Positions 10,024-18,868 of a DNA stretch of 64,000 nt are shown here, piece after piece. Both the position numbers and the translations under genes were made by a program. A model generated the notes under the pieces. That model was not told where the DNA came from. It saw nothing but the letters and a program-made list of their open reading frames with translations, and ran no database searches. Source of the DNA: Desulfovibrio sp. ZJ209 (GTDB lineage: Bacteria; Desulfobacterota; Desulfovibrionia; Desulfovibrionales; Desulfovibrionaceae); NCBI RefSeq assembly GCF_011039135.1, contig NZ_JAAKEJ010000001.1:955085-1019084 (forward strand), read 5' to 3'. The stretch's first letter is position 1. Each line of letters starts with the position of its first letter.

Positions 10024-10852
10024 TTTTCTGGCACCTGAGACCTCCACCGCCATCACCCTGGCGGTCTATGCGCTGGCCGGCGCGGCGGGCCTCATCGGCA
10101 TGCTCGCGCGGCTCCCATCGTGGCGCAAGGGCGCCTGCTTCCTCGCCGGCGCGGCCTTCACCTGCCAGACGCTCCTGCTCGCGCTCGGCGCGCATGGCGC
10201 GCACCACGGTGGCCTCACGCTCGGCGCGTATCTCCAGATGCTCGCCTGGTTCGTGCTGCTCTGCGGCCTCGGGCTGTGGGCGCGCTTCCGGCAGGAGGCG
10301 CCGCTCATCTTCGCGGCGCTCCTTGGCCTCATCCTCTTTCTCATGTCCACGCCGTGGCTCGGGCAGGCCGTTCCCCTGCCCGCCTCGCTCAAGGGGCCCT
10401 TTTTCGCCTTCCATATCGGCGCGCTCTTTTTGAGCCTCGGGCTCCTGGCCCTGGCTTTCGCCGCCGGGGCGCTCTTCCTCTTCCTCGAGCGGCGCATCAA
10501 GAGCAAGCAGCGCATGCAGGGCATCTGGCAGGACATGCCGGCGCTCGCCATCCTCGATAAAATCAACGCCGTCTGCGCGCTCACGGCTTTCCCGCTCTAC
10601 ACGCTGGGCATCGTGGCCGGGCTGTTCTGGGCGCGCCCGGTTTTCGGCAGCACTCTTTCGGGCGACCCGAAAGAAGTGGTGAGCCTGCTCGTCTGGCTCC
10701 TGCTCGGCGTGCTTTTCCACAACCGGCTCGCCAATGGCTGGAAGGGCCGCAAGCCCGCCAGGCTCGCCGTTTTCATCTTTCTGCTCTCGCTCTTTTCGCT
10801 CGTCGTGGTCAATGTTTTCATGGAAACGCATCACGCCTTTGTGCGCGGATAG
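10010..10852 (+). CDS. CcsA/HemX-like cytochrome c assembly membrane protein
   Basis: A 280-residue polytopic protein with about eight membrane segments. It has conserved His residues in GAHHGGLTLGAYLQ and a segment FFAFHIGALFLSLGLLALAF, typical of the CcsA/CcmC/HemX group, but lacks the full tryptophan-rich WWD signature of haem-delivery proteins. Location between a siroheme-type gene and hemA matches HemX, proposed to control glutamyl-tRNA reductase level. The ATG overlaps the end of the upstream gene by 14 nt, and hemA begins 10 nt after its stop. HemX is favoured from context, CcsA from general fold. Confidence 0.75.
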   Translation: MSFADFLAPETSTAITLAVYALAGAAGLIGMLARLPSWRKGACFLAGAAFTCQTLLLALGAHGAHHGGLTLGAYLQMLAWFVLLCGLGLWARFRQEAPLIFAALLGLILFLMSTPWLGQAVPLPASLKGPFFAFHIGALFLSLGLLALAFAAGALFLFLERRIKSKQRMQGIWQDMPALAILDKINAVCALTAFPLYTLGIVAGLFWARPVFGSTLSGDPKEVVSLLVWLLLGVLFHNRLANGWKGRKPARLAVFIFLLSLFSLVVVNVFMETHHAFVRG

Positions 10853-10861
10853 GCGGGGCGT

Positions 10862-12160
10862 ATGCGGCAGGACATCGTTCTTGTGGGCCTGAACCACCGC
10901 ACCGCCGGCGTGGATGTGCGCGAGCGCTTCGCCCTCGCCGGGCACTGCGCCCCGGAGACCTGGGCCGTGCCCTGCGCAGACCCGGTGGCCGAGGCGCTCA
11001 TCCTTTCCACCTGCAACCGCGTGGAGCTTTTGGGCGTCGGCGCGGACGGCGGCGCCGTGCGCGAGCATCTTTTGCGCTCCTGGGCGGGGGCGCGCCAGGC
11101 CGAGCCCGAAGAGCTTGCGCCCTACCTCTATGAATACCACGGCGCCGAGGCCGTGCGCCATCTCTTCGCCGTGGCCGCGAGCCTGGACTCCATGGTACTC
11201 GGCGAACCGCAGATCCTGGGGCAGCTCAAGCAGGCCTACCGCAAATCCGTGGAGAGCCGGGCCACGGGCGTCATCCTCAACCGGCTGCTGCACAAGGCCT
11301 TTTCCGTCGCCAAGCGCGTGCGCACCGAAACGGCGGTGGCCGCCAATGCCGTTTCCATCAGTTATGCGGCCGTGGAGCTGGCGCGCCGCATTTTTGGCGA
11401 CATGCCGAAGCACCGCGCGCTCCTGGTGGGCGCCGGCGAAATGGCGGAGCTCGCCGCCATGCACCTGCTCCAGGCGGGCATCGACGAGATCGTGGTGGTC
11501 AACCGCACGCGCGAGCGCGCCGTGGAGCTGGCCAAGCGCTTCCGCGGGCGGGCGGCCGGCTTTGAGGAACTGCAGGCCCGCATCGCCGAGGCGGACATCA
11601 TCATCACCTCCACGGGCTCGCCCGAGCCCGTCATCCGCGCGCGCGACCTGCGCGCCGTGCTCAAGACGCGCAAGAACCGGCCCATGTTCTTCATCGACAT
11701 CGCGGTGCCTCGCGACATCGACCCGGATGTCAACGGGCTCGACAACGTCTATCTCTACGATATCGACGACTTGCGCGAAGTGGTGGAGGAAAACCTCGCC
11801 GGGCGCCGCGAGGAGGCCGCCAAGGCCGGGGCCATCCTCGACGAGGAGGTGGCGCTCTTTTCGCGCTGGCTGGAGAGCCTGGAAAGCCAGCCCACCATCG
11901 TCGAGCTCGTCCGGCGCGGCGAGCGCGCCGCCGAGGAGGAGCTGGCCCGCACCCTCAAGCGCCTCGGCCCGCTGGACGAGAGCCAGCGCGCGGCCATCAC
12001 GGCCATGGCCCACGCCATCGCGCACAAGCTCAACCACGACCCCATCATGTTCCTCAAGGAAGACGGCATGGCCCGCGAGGGAGCGCCGGCCCGCGTCAAC
12101 CTCGTGCGCCGCGTCTTCGGCCTCGACGCCCCCCACGGCAGGCGCGGCCGGGGAGCCTGA
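10862..12160 (+). CDS. hemA: Glutamyl-tRNA reductase
   Basis: A 432-residue HemA that reduces Glu-tRNA(Glu) to glutamate-1-semialdehyde, the first step of C5-pathway tetrapyrrole synthesis. The catalytic Cys lies in ILSTCNRVELL near residue 50. The GluTR signature LDSMVLGEPQILGQLKQAY follows, then the NADPH-binding LLVGAGEMAELAA near 185, and the C-terminal dimerisation helices. Length matches the family. It is 10 nt after the HemX-like gene and 4 nt before tilS. Neighbouring precorrin-2 dehydrogenase is consistent with a siroheme-dependent route. Confidence 0.96.
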   Translation: MRQDIVLVGLNHRTAGVDVRERFALAGHCAPETWAVPCADPVAEALILSTCNRVELLGVGADGGAVREHLLRSWAGARQAEPEELAPYLYEYHGAEAVRHLFAVAASLDSMVLGEPQILGQLKQAYRKSVESRATGVILNRLLHKAFSVAKRVRTETAVAANAVSISYAAVELARRIFGDMPKHRALLVGAGEMAELAAMHLLQAGIDEIVVVNRTRERAVELAKRFRGRAAGFEELQARIAEADIIITSTGSPEPVIRARDLRAVLKTRKNRPMFFIDIAVPRDIDPDVNGLDNVYLYDIDDLREVVEENLAGRREEAAKAGAILDEEVALFSRWLESLESQPTIVELVRRGERAAEEELARTLKRLGPLDESQRAAITAMAHAIAHKLNHDPIMFLKEDGMAREGAPARVNLVRRVFGLDAPHGRRGRGA

Positions 12161-12163
12161 GGC

Positions 12164-13309
12164 GTGCGCCCCGATGCCGGGCCGCCCTTCCCCGCCGCAC
12201 CGCCCGCGCTCGGGCAACTGCCGCCAGGTCTCGCGCGCCTCAGCCTCGGCGTGGAGCGCTTCTGCCGCCGCAAGCTCGGCCTTCAGCCCGGCGCCCGGCT
12301 TCTGCTCGCCCTCTCAGGGGGCGCGGATTCCACCGCCCTCGCGGTCATCCTGCATGTAGTGGCGCCGCGCCTCGGTCTGCGCCTCTCGGCCCTGAGCGTG
12401 GACCACGGCCTGCGCCCCGAAAGCGGGGAGGACGCCGGTCACGTGAAGGCGCTCTGCCACTGGCTCGATATCCACTGCCGGGTATGCCGGCGCGATGTGG
12501 CGGCTTGCGCCGGTAAGTGGGGCTGTGGCCTCGAGGAGGCCGGGCGGCGGGTGCGCTACGCGCTGCTGGAAGAAGAACGCGCGGCCGCTGGCGCGGACTG
12601 GATCGTGCTCGGCCACCATGCGGGCGACCTTGCCGAGGATGTGCTGCTCCGCCTCACGCGCGGGGCCGGCTGGCCGGGCTTGGCCGGCATGGCCGCGAAG
12701 GACGAGGGGCGGCATCTGCTGCGCCCCCTGCTCTTCACGCCGCCCGACAGGCTGCGCGCCCTGCTGCGGCGCCTTGCTCTTCCCTGGCGGGAGGACGCGA
12801 GCAACGCGAGCCTCGCCTTCCGCCGCAACCGGCTCAGGCACGAGGTGTTGCCGCAGCTTCGGCGCGAAAACCCGGCGCTGGACAGAACATGCGCCACGCT
12901 GCACCGCCTCGGGGAGCTGGACGCGGATTTTTGGGATGCGACGCTGGATGCGGCCCTTGCGGCCCAGCCGTGGGAAGAAATCGAGGAAGACGGCGCCCCG
13001 GCCCTCATCCTGCCGCGCGCCTTGCTGGCCGGGCTGCACCCGGCGGCGCGCCTGCGCCTCTATGTGCGGGCCTTGCGCGCCGTCAGAAGCCAAGGAGGCG
13101 ACAGCGGGAGTCCGGGGCAGGCCCGCGGCGCCACCCTGCTCGCGCTGGACGAGGCCTTGCGCGAGCGCCGCGGCAATACGCGCTTCCAGCTTCCGGGAAG
13201 TGTCGAGGCTCTTGTGCGCGGCGGGAGCGTCCGCTTCACAAAAGCCGCTCAGTCTGCGCGCAAGAGCTCAAGCCCCGCAGACGTGACGCCCTCCACATCG
13301 AGGCCCTGA
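12164..13309 (+). CDS. tilS: tRNA(Ile)-lysidine synthase
   Basis: A 381-residue N-type ATP pyrophosphatase that makes lysidine at C34 of tRNA-Ile(CAU). The P-loop SGGADSTALA is near residue 50, followed by SVDHGLRPES and LGHHAGDLAEDVLLRLTRG. The start is GTG at 12164, 4 nt after hemA. The C-terminal lysidine-specific part is short. The last 61 nt overlap the 3' end of dxs on the opposite strand, so the two convergent genes share antisense coding sequence. Confidence 0.92.
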   Translation: MRPDAGPPFPAAPPALGQLPPGLARLSLGVERFCRRKLGLQPGARLLLALSGGADSTALAVILHVVAPRLGLRLSALSVDHGLRPESGEDAGHVKALCHWLDIHCRVCRRDVAACAGKWGCGLEEAGRRVRYALLEEERAAAGADWIVLGHHAGDLAEDVLLRLTRGAGWPGLAGMAAKDEGRHLLRPLLFTPPDRLRALLRRLALPWREDASNASLAFRRNRLRHEVLPQLRRENPALDRTCATLHRLGELDADFWDATLDAALAAQPWEEIEEDGAPALILPRALLAGLHPAARLRLYVRALRAVRSQGGDSGSPGQARGATLLALDEALRERRGNTRFQLPGSVEALVRGGSVRFTKAAQSARKSSSPADVTPSTSRP

Positions 13310-15159
13310 AGCCCGCGCAACTCGGCCTGCGTTCCGTGCTGCACAAAGGCATCCTCAAGCCCGAGGCGGCGGATGCGTTGGCCCCGCAAGAGGCCGGCAT
13401 CGCTCAGGTATTCCAGCGCCGCCGAGGCAAAGCCGCCGGCGCGCGCCCCCTCCTCCACGAAGAGGAGGCGGTCGAAGCGGCGCGCGAGCCCGGCCAGCTG
13501 GCCCTCCGGCAACGGCTTCAGCCACACCGGGTCAAAAACCAGCGCCTGTTTGCCCGCCTCTTCCTCGATGCGGGCCGCCGCCGCAAGCGCCGCATGCGCG
13601 CAGGGGCCAGCCGCGATGATGGCGAGATCAGCCCCCTCGCGGAGCACTTCGCCCGCACCTATCGCGAGCACCCGAGGCGCGCCCTTGCGCTCCACCCCCA
13701 CCCCCGCGCCCCGGGGATAGCGCACGGCACAGGGGCCGTCCTGCGCGAGCGCGGTCTTCAGGGCGTGGCGCAGCATGTCCTCGTCACGCGGGGCCAGAAG
13801 CCGCATATGGGGGATGTGCCGCAAATAGGCGATGTCAAAGGCGCCGTGGTGCGTGGCGCCGTCCGCGCCCACGAGGCCCGCGCGGTCGATGCAGAAGGTG
13901 ACGGGCAGGTTCTGCAGGCACACGTCGTGCACCACCTGGTCATAGCCGCGCTGGAGAAAGGTGGAATAAATGGCGAGCACCGGCCGGAAGCCCTGGCTCG
14001 CGAGGCCCGCGGCGAAGGTCACGGCATGCTGCTCGCAGATGCCGGTGTCGACGAAGCGCTCGGGAAAGCGCGCGCGGAACTTGTCCGTGCCCGTGCCCTC
14101 GGGCATGGCCGCTGTGATGGCGATGATGCGCTCATCTTTCTCGGCGAGCTCCACCAGCGTGTCGCCGAAAACGCGGGTAAAGGCCGGCGGGGATTTTTTC
14201 CCTGCCGGGGCCACGGCCTCGCCCGTCTCCGGGCTGAACAACCCGACCCCGTGGAAGCGCGTTGGGTCGCTCTCGGCCGGGGCGTAGCCCTTGCCCTTGC
14301 GGGTGCGCACATGGAGGAGCACCGGGCCGTCCTCCACGGCGGCCGCCATCTGCAGGTGCCTGCGCAGGGCCGGGATGTCGTGGCCGTCCACGGGGCCGAT
14401 ATAGGTGAAGCGGAAGGCCTCGAAGAGCATGCCGGGCGTGAAGAAGGACTTGAAGCTCCACTCGCCGCGCATGGCGTAGATGGCGAGCTTCTGGCCGATG
14501 CGCGGGATGCTGCGCAAAAAGCGGAGCACCTCGCGCCTGGTCTGGCGCACCCAGCGGCTCGACAGGGTGCGGCTCAAGAAGAGCGACAGCGCGCCCACAT
14601 TGGGCGAGATGGACATTTCATTGTCATTGAGCACCACGATGAGCCGGCGACCCATGTGCCCCGCGAGATTGAGGCCCTCGAAGGCCTCGCCGCCCGTAAG
14701 CGAGCCGTCGCCGATGACCGCGATGACATGGTGCCTCAAGCCCGCGAGGTCGCGCGCCTGCGCCATGCCGAGGGCCGCGGAAATGGAGGTGGAGGAGTGC
14801 CCCACCCCGAAATGGTCATAGGGACTTTCCCCCGGGCGTGGAAAGCCGGAAATGCCGCCGAGGCGCCTGAGGCTCCCAAATTCGGCGGCGCGGCCGGTGA
14901 GCAGCTTGTGGGCGTAGGCCTGGTGGCCCACGTCCCAGATGAGCTTGTCGCGATTGAGGTCAAATTCCGAGAGCAGGGCGAGCGTCAGCTCCACCACCCC
15001 GAGGGACGGCGCGAGATGGCCGCCATTGGCCGCTACCGTGGTTATGATGCGCTCGCGCACCTCGCCGGCGAGCCTTGCGAGCTCCGCGTCCGAGAGGCCG
15101 AGCAGTTGGGCCGGGTCCGCGATGTCGTCAAGATGGAGGGCCGCAGCGTTCTGCGCCAT
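13249..15159 (-). CDS. dxs: 1-deoxy-D-xylulose-5-phosphate synthase
   Basis: A 636-residue thiamin-diphosphate enzyme that condenses pyruvate and glyceraldehyde-3-phosphate, the entry step of the MEP isoprenoid pathway. The ThDP/Mg motif is GDGSLTGGEAFEGLN near residue 150, the His of DVGHQAYAHKLLTG is present near 75, and the transketolase pyrimidine domain has DRAGLVGADGATHHGAFD. Length is typical. It follows ispA with one intervening base and is the last gene of the ispG-dxs operon. Confidence 0.97.
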   Translation of the reverse strand: MAQNAAALHLDDIADPAQLLGLSDAELARLAGEVRERIITTVAANGGHLAPSLGVVELTLALLSEFDLNRDKLIWDVGHQAYAHKLLTGRAAEFGSLRRLGGISGFPRPGESPYDHFGVGHSSTSISAALGMAQARDLAGLRHHVIAVIGDGSLTGGEAFEGLNLAGHMGRRLIVVLNDNEMSISPNVGALSLFLSRTLSSRWVRQTRREVLRFLRSIPRIGQKLAIYAMRGEWSFKSFFTPGMLFEAFRFTYIGPVDGHDIPALRRHLQMAAAVEDGPVLLHVRTRKGKGYAPAESDPTRFHGVGLFSPETGEAVAPAGKKSPPAFTRVFGDTLVELAEKDERIIAITAAMPEGTGTDKFRARFPERFVDTGICEQHAVTFAAGLASQGFRPVLAIYSTFLQRGYDQVVHDVCLQNLPVTFCIDRAGLVGADGATHHGAFDIAYLRHIPHMRLLAPRDEDMLRHALKTALAQDGPCAVRYPRGAGVGVERKGAPRVLAIGAGEVLREGADLAIIAAGPCAHAALAAAARIEEEAGKQALVFDPVWLKPLPEGQLAGLARRFDRLLFVEEGARAGGFASAALEYLSDAGLLRGQRIRRLGLEDAFVQHGTQAELRGLQGLDVEGVTSAGLELLRAD

Positions 15160-15160
15160 G

Positions 15161-16090
15161 TCAGCAGGCCCGGCTCACGGTATAGTCGGCGAGCGCGCGC
15201 AGGAAGGCGGCCTCCCGCCCGGTGAAGGGCGCGAGCGCGGCCTTGGCCCGGGCCGCCTGGGCGAGCGCCAGCTCACGGCTTTGCGCAAGGCCCACCATGG
15301 ACGGATAGGTGTTCTTGCCCTGGGCCGCGTCGCTGCCCGCGGGCTTGCCGAGCACCGCGGTATCCGCCGTCACGTCCAGAATGTCGTCCGCAATCTGGAA
15401 GGCCATGCCGAGCGCCGAACCGTATTCGCCGATGGCGTCGATGACGGCGCTGTCCGCCTCGGCGAGGAGCGCCCCGCACACGCAGGAGGCCCGCAAGAGC
15501 GCCCCGGTCTTCATGGCGTGCATGGTCTGGAGTTCCTCAAGGCTGATGGAGGGGCGCCCGGTGTGGATCATGTCCCATTCCTGGCCGCCCACCATGCCGG
15601 AGGAGCCAGCCGCCATGGCAATCTCCGCGATGGCGGCCAGAAGCGGCTGCGCCGGCACGCGCGCGCGGCACATGGCGCCAAAGGCGTCGGTGAGCAGGCC
15701 GTCGCCGGCAAGGATGGCCGTGGCTTCGTCAAAAGCCTTGTGGTTGGAGGGCTTGCCCCGCCTGAGGTCGTCATCGTCCATGGCCGGGAGGTCGTCATGG
15801 ATGAGCGAATAGGTGTGGATCATCTCGATGGCGCCGGCAAAGGGCAGCATGCGCAGCTCCTCGAGGCCGCACAGCTCCGCGCAGGTGATGCAGAGCACGG
15901 GGCGAAGGCGCTTGCCGCCGGCCTGGAGGCTGTAGAGCATGGCCTCGCGCAGCCGCGGGGGCATCTCCCGGTCATCGAGGCACGAGGCGAGCCACAGCTC
16001 CACGGCGACCCCGCGGCGCTTGAGCAGTTCCTTCATGGACGCGGCGTCCATGATTTCCGGCATGTGCGGCCTGTGTCCGGCGTCTGTCAT
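15161..16090 (-). CDS. ispA: Polyprenyl diphosphate synthase, farnesyl/geranyl type
   Basis: A 309-residue trans-prenyltransferase. The first aspartate-rich motif is in SLIHDDLPAMDDDDLRRG and the second in FQIADDILDVTAD, both intact. The bulky residues before the first motif and the overall length (about 300) fit an FPP or GPP synthase of the IspA type. The start overlaps the xseB stop as ATGA. It uses IPP and DMAPP supplied by the pathway whose dxs and ispG genes flank it in the operon. Confidence 0.93.
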   Translation of the reverse strand: MTDAGHRPHMPEIMDAASMKELLKRRGVAVELWLASCLDDREMPPRLREAMLYSLQAGGKRLRPVLCITCAELCGLEELRMLPFAGAIEMIHTYSLIHDDLPAMDDDDLRRGKPSNHKAFDEATAILAGDGLLTDAFGAMCRARVPAQPLLAAIAEIAMAAGSSGMVGGQEWDMIHTGRPSISLEELQTMHAMKTGALLRASCVCGALLAEADSAVIDAIGEYGSALGMAFQIADDILDVTADTAVLGKPAGSDAAQGKNTYPSMVGLAQSRELALAQAARAKAALAPFTGREAAFLRALADYTVSRAC

Positions 16091-16329
16091 GCCCCTTCCT
16101 CCTCTTCGCTCTCTGGGCCCGTGAAGGGCACGGCCTCGCCCTCCTGCCAGACGGAAATCTCGTGGCGCGCCTTCTCAAGCTGCTCGCGACAAAAACGCGC
16201 CAGGGCCGCGCCTTCCTTGTAAAGGGCGATGCCCTGCTCCAGCGGTTGCTGGCCGTCCTCAAGGGCCGTGACGATTTCCTGGAGGCGCGTCATGGCCTCC
16301 TCAAAGCGGGGCGGCTTTTTGCACTTCAT
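16087..16329 (-). CDS. xseB: Exodeoxyribonuclease VII small subunit
   Basis: An 80-residue protein with the family pattern FEEAMTRLQEIVTALEDGQQ followed by EQGIALYKEGAAL and a helical C-terminus ending in an acidic tail. XseB wraps around XseA to form the single-strand exonuclease VII. Its ATG overlaps the stop of the M23 peptidase gene, and its stop overlaps ispA. The large subunit lies two genes upstream in the same operon. Confidence 0.95.
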   Translation of the reverse strand: MKCKKPPRFEEAMTRLQEIVTALEDGQQPLEQGIALYKEGAALARFCREQLEKARHEISVWQEGEAVPFTGPESEEEEGA

Positions 16330-17297
16330 TTCTTTTCGCCTCCTGCCGCGGGCGCCGGCTTCACCTGCTCCGCGGGCGCGAGCAGCGGCTGCGGATCCAC
16401 CGATTCCCCCTGCACCACGAGCCCGAGGTGCAGGTGTGGCCCTGTCACGCGGCCGGTGGCGCCCACGAGCCCGATGACCTGACCGCGCTTCACATGCTCC
16501 CCGGGCTTGACCAGCGGCTTCGACATGTGAAGGTAGGAGGTGAACACGCCGTCGCCGTGATTGATATAGACCGCATTGCCGGAAAAATACAGGTTGTCCA
16601 CCAAGGCCACCACGCCGTCGGCACAGGCGCGGATGGGCGAGCCCTCCCCGCCGCGCAGGTCGAGCCCGCGGTGCATGCCGCGCGGCTCGCCGTTGAAGAC
16701 GCGCTTCAGGCCGAACAGGCTCGAGACCGTCCCGGGCACGGGGCGGTCAAGCGGCAATTCCCACTGGCGCTCCGGCAGGCGCTGCGCAAGGGCGGCGGCC
16801 ACCTTTTCGCGGTCGCGCTTGATGCGCGCGGCCTCTTCCGGCGGGGGCGCCACATATTTCCTGTCCACGGTGAGGCGCTGCACGGGCCGCTTGCGGTCAT
16901 AGAGGCCGACCGTGCGCGTGGCCTCGGGCTTCCCGCATTCCTTGCCGGCGCAGGCGCCGAGGCTGAGGCTCTGCGCCTTTTCCCCGAGCGGCGCGGGCAG
17001 CATGAGCTCCGCCCGCCAGAGGGGCGCGCCGCCGGCCGCGTCCCGCACTTCACGCGCGGCCACGGCATGCCGCTTGCCGCGCCAGAAAAAGGCCGCCCCA
17101 TCCATGGGCGTAGCGGAGACCACCTCGGCCACGAAGGCGTCGCCCCGTGCCACTTTCTCCGGGGCGGCGAGCTGTGGCTTCTCCTGCGGGGCCGGCGCCG
17201 CATGCGCAAGGCCCGCAGGCAAAAGCAGGGCAAGAACAAGGGTGAGGGCGCAGGCGAGGCGCGGCTCCCGTTTGAGTCCGTTTTTCGGCATGTTCAT
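16326..17297 (-). CDS. Periplasmic M23-family metallopeptidase
   Basis: A 323-residue protein with an N-terminal signal peptide (LACALTLVLALLLPAGLAHA). The C-terminal LytM domain has GMHRGLDLRGGEGSPIRA (first metal His and Asp), FTSYLHMSKPLVKPGEHV and GRVTGPHLHLGLV (HxH), so all zinc and catalytic residues are present. The N-terminal half is an unclassified beta-rich domain. It probably cleaves peptidoglycan cross-bridges or activates amidases. The start overlaps the xseA stop (ATGA). Its insertion between xseA and xseB is notable since those subunits work together. Confidence 0.88.
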   Translation of the reverse strand: MNMPKNGLKREPRLACALTLVLALLLPAGLAHAAPAPQEKPQLAAPEKVARGDAFVAEVVSATPMDGAAFFWRGKRHAVAAREVRDAAGGAPLWRAELMLPAPLGEKAQSLSLGACAGKECGKPEATRTVGLYDRKRPVQRLTVDRKYVAPPPEEAARIKRDREKVAAALAQRLPERQWELPLDRPVPGTVSSLFGLKRVFNGEPRGMHRGLDLRGGEGSPIRACADGVVALVDNLYFSGNAVYINHGDGVFTSYLHMSKPLVKPGEHVKRGQVIGLVGATGRVTGPHLHLGLVVQGESVDPQPLLAPAEQVKPAPAAGGEKK

Positions 17298-18835
17298 TGG
17301 GCTTGTCCTTTTCCCGATTCCAGCACGATCTTTTCCACCCGGGCGCCGAGGCTGCCGTCCGCAAGCTGCGCGCGCACGGGGGCGCCGGGCGCAAAGTCCG
17401 TCACCGAGCGGGCGAGCGCCCCGTTTTCCCGGTAGAGCAGGGCATAGCCCCGCTCAAGCGGCGCCAGCGGATCCCGGGCCTGCAAGGTGAGCTCCAGCTT
17501 TTCCAGTTGCGCCGTTCTTGCGCGCAACTGGTCGGTCATGGCGCGCCCGAGGCGCGTGCCGAGCCCGTCAAGCAGCATCCGGGCGGCCTGCATGCGCTGG
17601 CCCATGAGCCGGGGGAGCGCCGCCACGAGCATTTCCAGCCTGAGGGCCTTCGCGCGCAGGCCATCTTCGGTGAGGGCGGCGCGGCGCCGCCGTTCCACGG
17701 CGTCCAGGCGGCGTGCCTTTTCGTCCACAAGGCGCCGCATGGCGGCCGGCAACGCGGCATCCAGCAGGGCGAGGCGCTCAGCGAGCCGCTCCAGCCGGCG
17801 CGCGGGCGAGGCCCAGGCGAGGCCCCGCTCAAGGAGGCCCAGCGCGTGGGCCGCGCGCTCCAGCCTGAGCGCCATGGCGCGGTCGAGCGCCATGTCGAGG
17901 TCGTCCACGCGCTGGAGCAGTTCGGCCCGAAGCGGCCAGAGCAACTGCGCCGCGTGGGAGGGCGTGGCCGCGCGCCTGTCCGCCGTGAGGTCGGCGAGGC
18001 TCACGTCCACCTCATGCCCGATGCCGGCCAATACCGGCAGCCGGGAATGGAAGATGGCCTCGGCCACGGGCGGCTCGTTGAAGGCCCAGAGGTCTTCCAG
18101 CGAGCCGCCGCCGCGCACGAGCACGATAACCTCGGCCCAGGCCTGGGCATTGGCCTCCTGCATGGCGGCCACAATCTCGGGTATCGCCCGCTCGCCCTGC
18201 ACGGACACCGGGAACAGCCGTATCTGGGAGGCGCAGCCCCGCGCCGCCGCGAGCTCGAGAAAATCATGGATGGCCGCGCCGCCGGGCGAGGTGATGAGCG
18301 CCACGCGGCACGGGTTCCACGGGAGGGCCCGCTTGCGCTCCCGCGCGAAATAGCCCGCCGCGGCGAGCCGGCGCTTGCGCTCCTCAAAGGCCTGGGCGAG
18401 CAGCCCGGCGCCCGCCGGCTGAACGAGCTCCACCACGAGCTGGTACTGGCCGCGCGGCGCATAGACGCTGACGCGGCCGGCGCAGAGAAGCTCCAGCCCG
18501 TTGGCGAGCGCGGCCAGCGGCGAAGGCCTCGGGCCGTCAAAAACCTCGCCCGTGAGCGGGTCAAAGTTGCGCCCTTCGCGCTGGCGGCCGCGGAACCACA
18601 CGCACTGGAGCTGCGCCTCGGCATCCTTGAGACTGAAATACACATGCCCCGAGGCCGGCCGCGAGAGATTGCTCACCTCACCGCGCACCCACACGAAGGG
18701 ATAGCGCGTCTCCAGCGTGCGGCGCAGGCGCTCGGTGAGCGCCCGCACGGAAAGGATGGCCTCCGGCGGCTCCGCGTCGTCAATCAGGGGCGCGTCCCAC
18801 CCCTCCTTGCCACCGGCCCCGGTCTCGTCCCGCAT
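17294..18835 (-). CDS. xseA: Exodeoxyribonuclease VII large subunit
   Basis: A 513-residue catalytic subunit. The N-terminal OB fold spans about residues 28-125 (FVWVRGEVSNLSRPASGHVY), the catalytic region contains VALITSPGGAAIHDFLE, VIVLVRGGGSLEDLW and IGHEVDVSLADLTADRRAATPSHAA, and long coiled-coil helices follow from about 330. The protein degrades single-stranded DNA from both ends and needs XseB. It lies 33 nt downstream of proS. Confidence 0.96.
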   Translation of the reverse strand: MRDETGAGGKEGWDAPLIDDAEPPEAILSVRALTERLRRTLETRYPFVWVRGEVSNLSRPASGHVYFSLKDAEAQLQCVWFRGRQREGRNFDPLTGEVFDGPRPSPLAALANGLELLCAGRVSVYAPRGQYQLVVELVQPAGAGLLAQAFEERKRRLAAAGYFARERKRALPWNPCRVALITSPGGAAIHDFLELAAARGCASQIRLFPVSVQGERAIPEIVAAMQEANAQAWAEVIVLVRGGGSLEDLWAFNEPPVAEAIFHSRLPVLAGIGHEVDVSLADLTADRRAATPSHAAQLLWPLRAELLQRVDDLDMALDRAMALRLERAAHALGLLERGLAWASPARRLERLAERLALLDAALPAAMRRLVDEKARRLDAVERRRRAALTEDGLRAKALRLEMLVAALPRLMGQRMQAARMLLDGLGTRLGRAMTDQLRARTAQLEKLELTLQARDPLAPLERGYALLYRENGALARSVTDFAPGAPVRAQLADGSLGARVEKIVLESGKGQAQ

Positions 18836-18868
18836 CTCCCCTGCTCCGCTGCCGCCAGATGCTCCCGG

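Noticed and set aside
9701..12217. Long minus-strand frame opposite the HemX-like gene and hemA
   Set aside because: Antisense shadow of genes with clear motifs; low-complexity composition.
12517..15225. A 902-residue plus-strand frame
   Set aside because: Covers tilS out of frame and dxs antisense; no recognisable domain.
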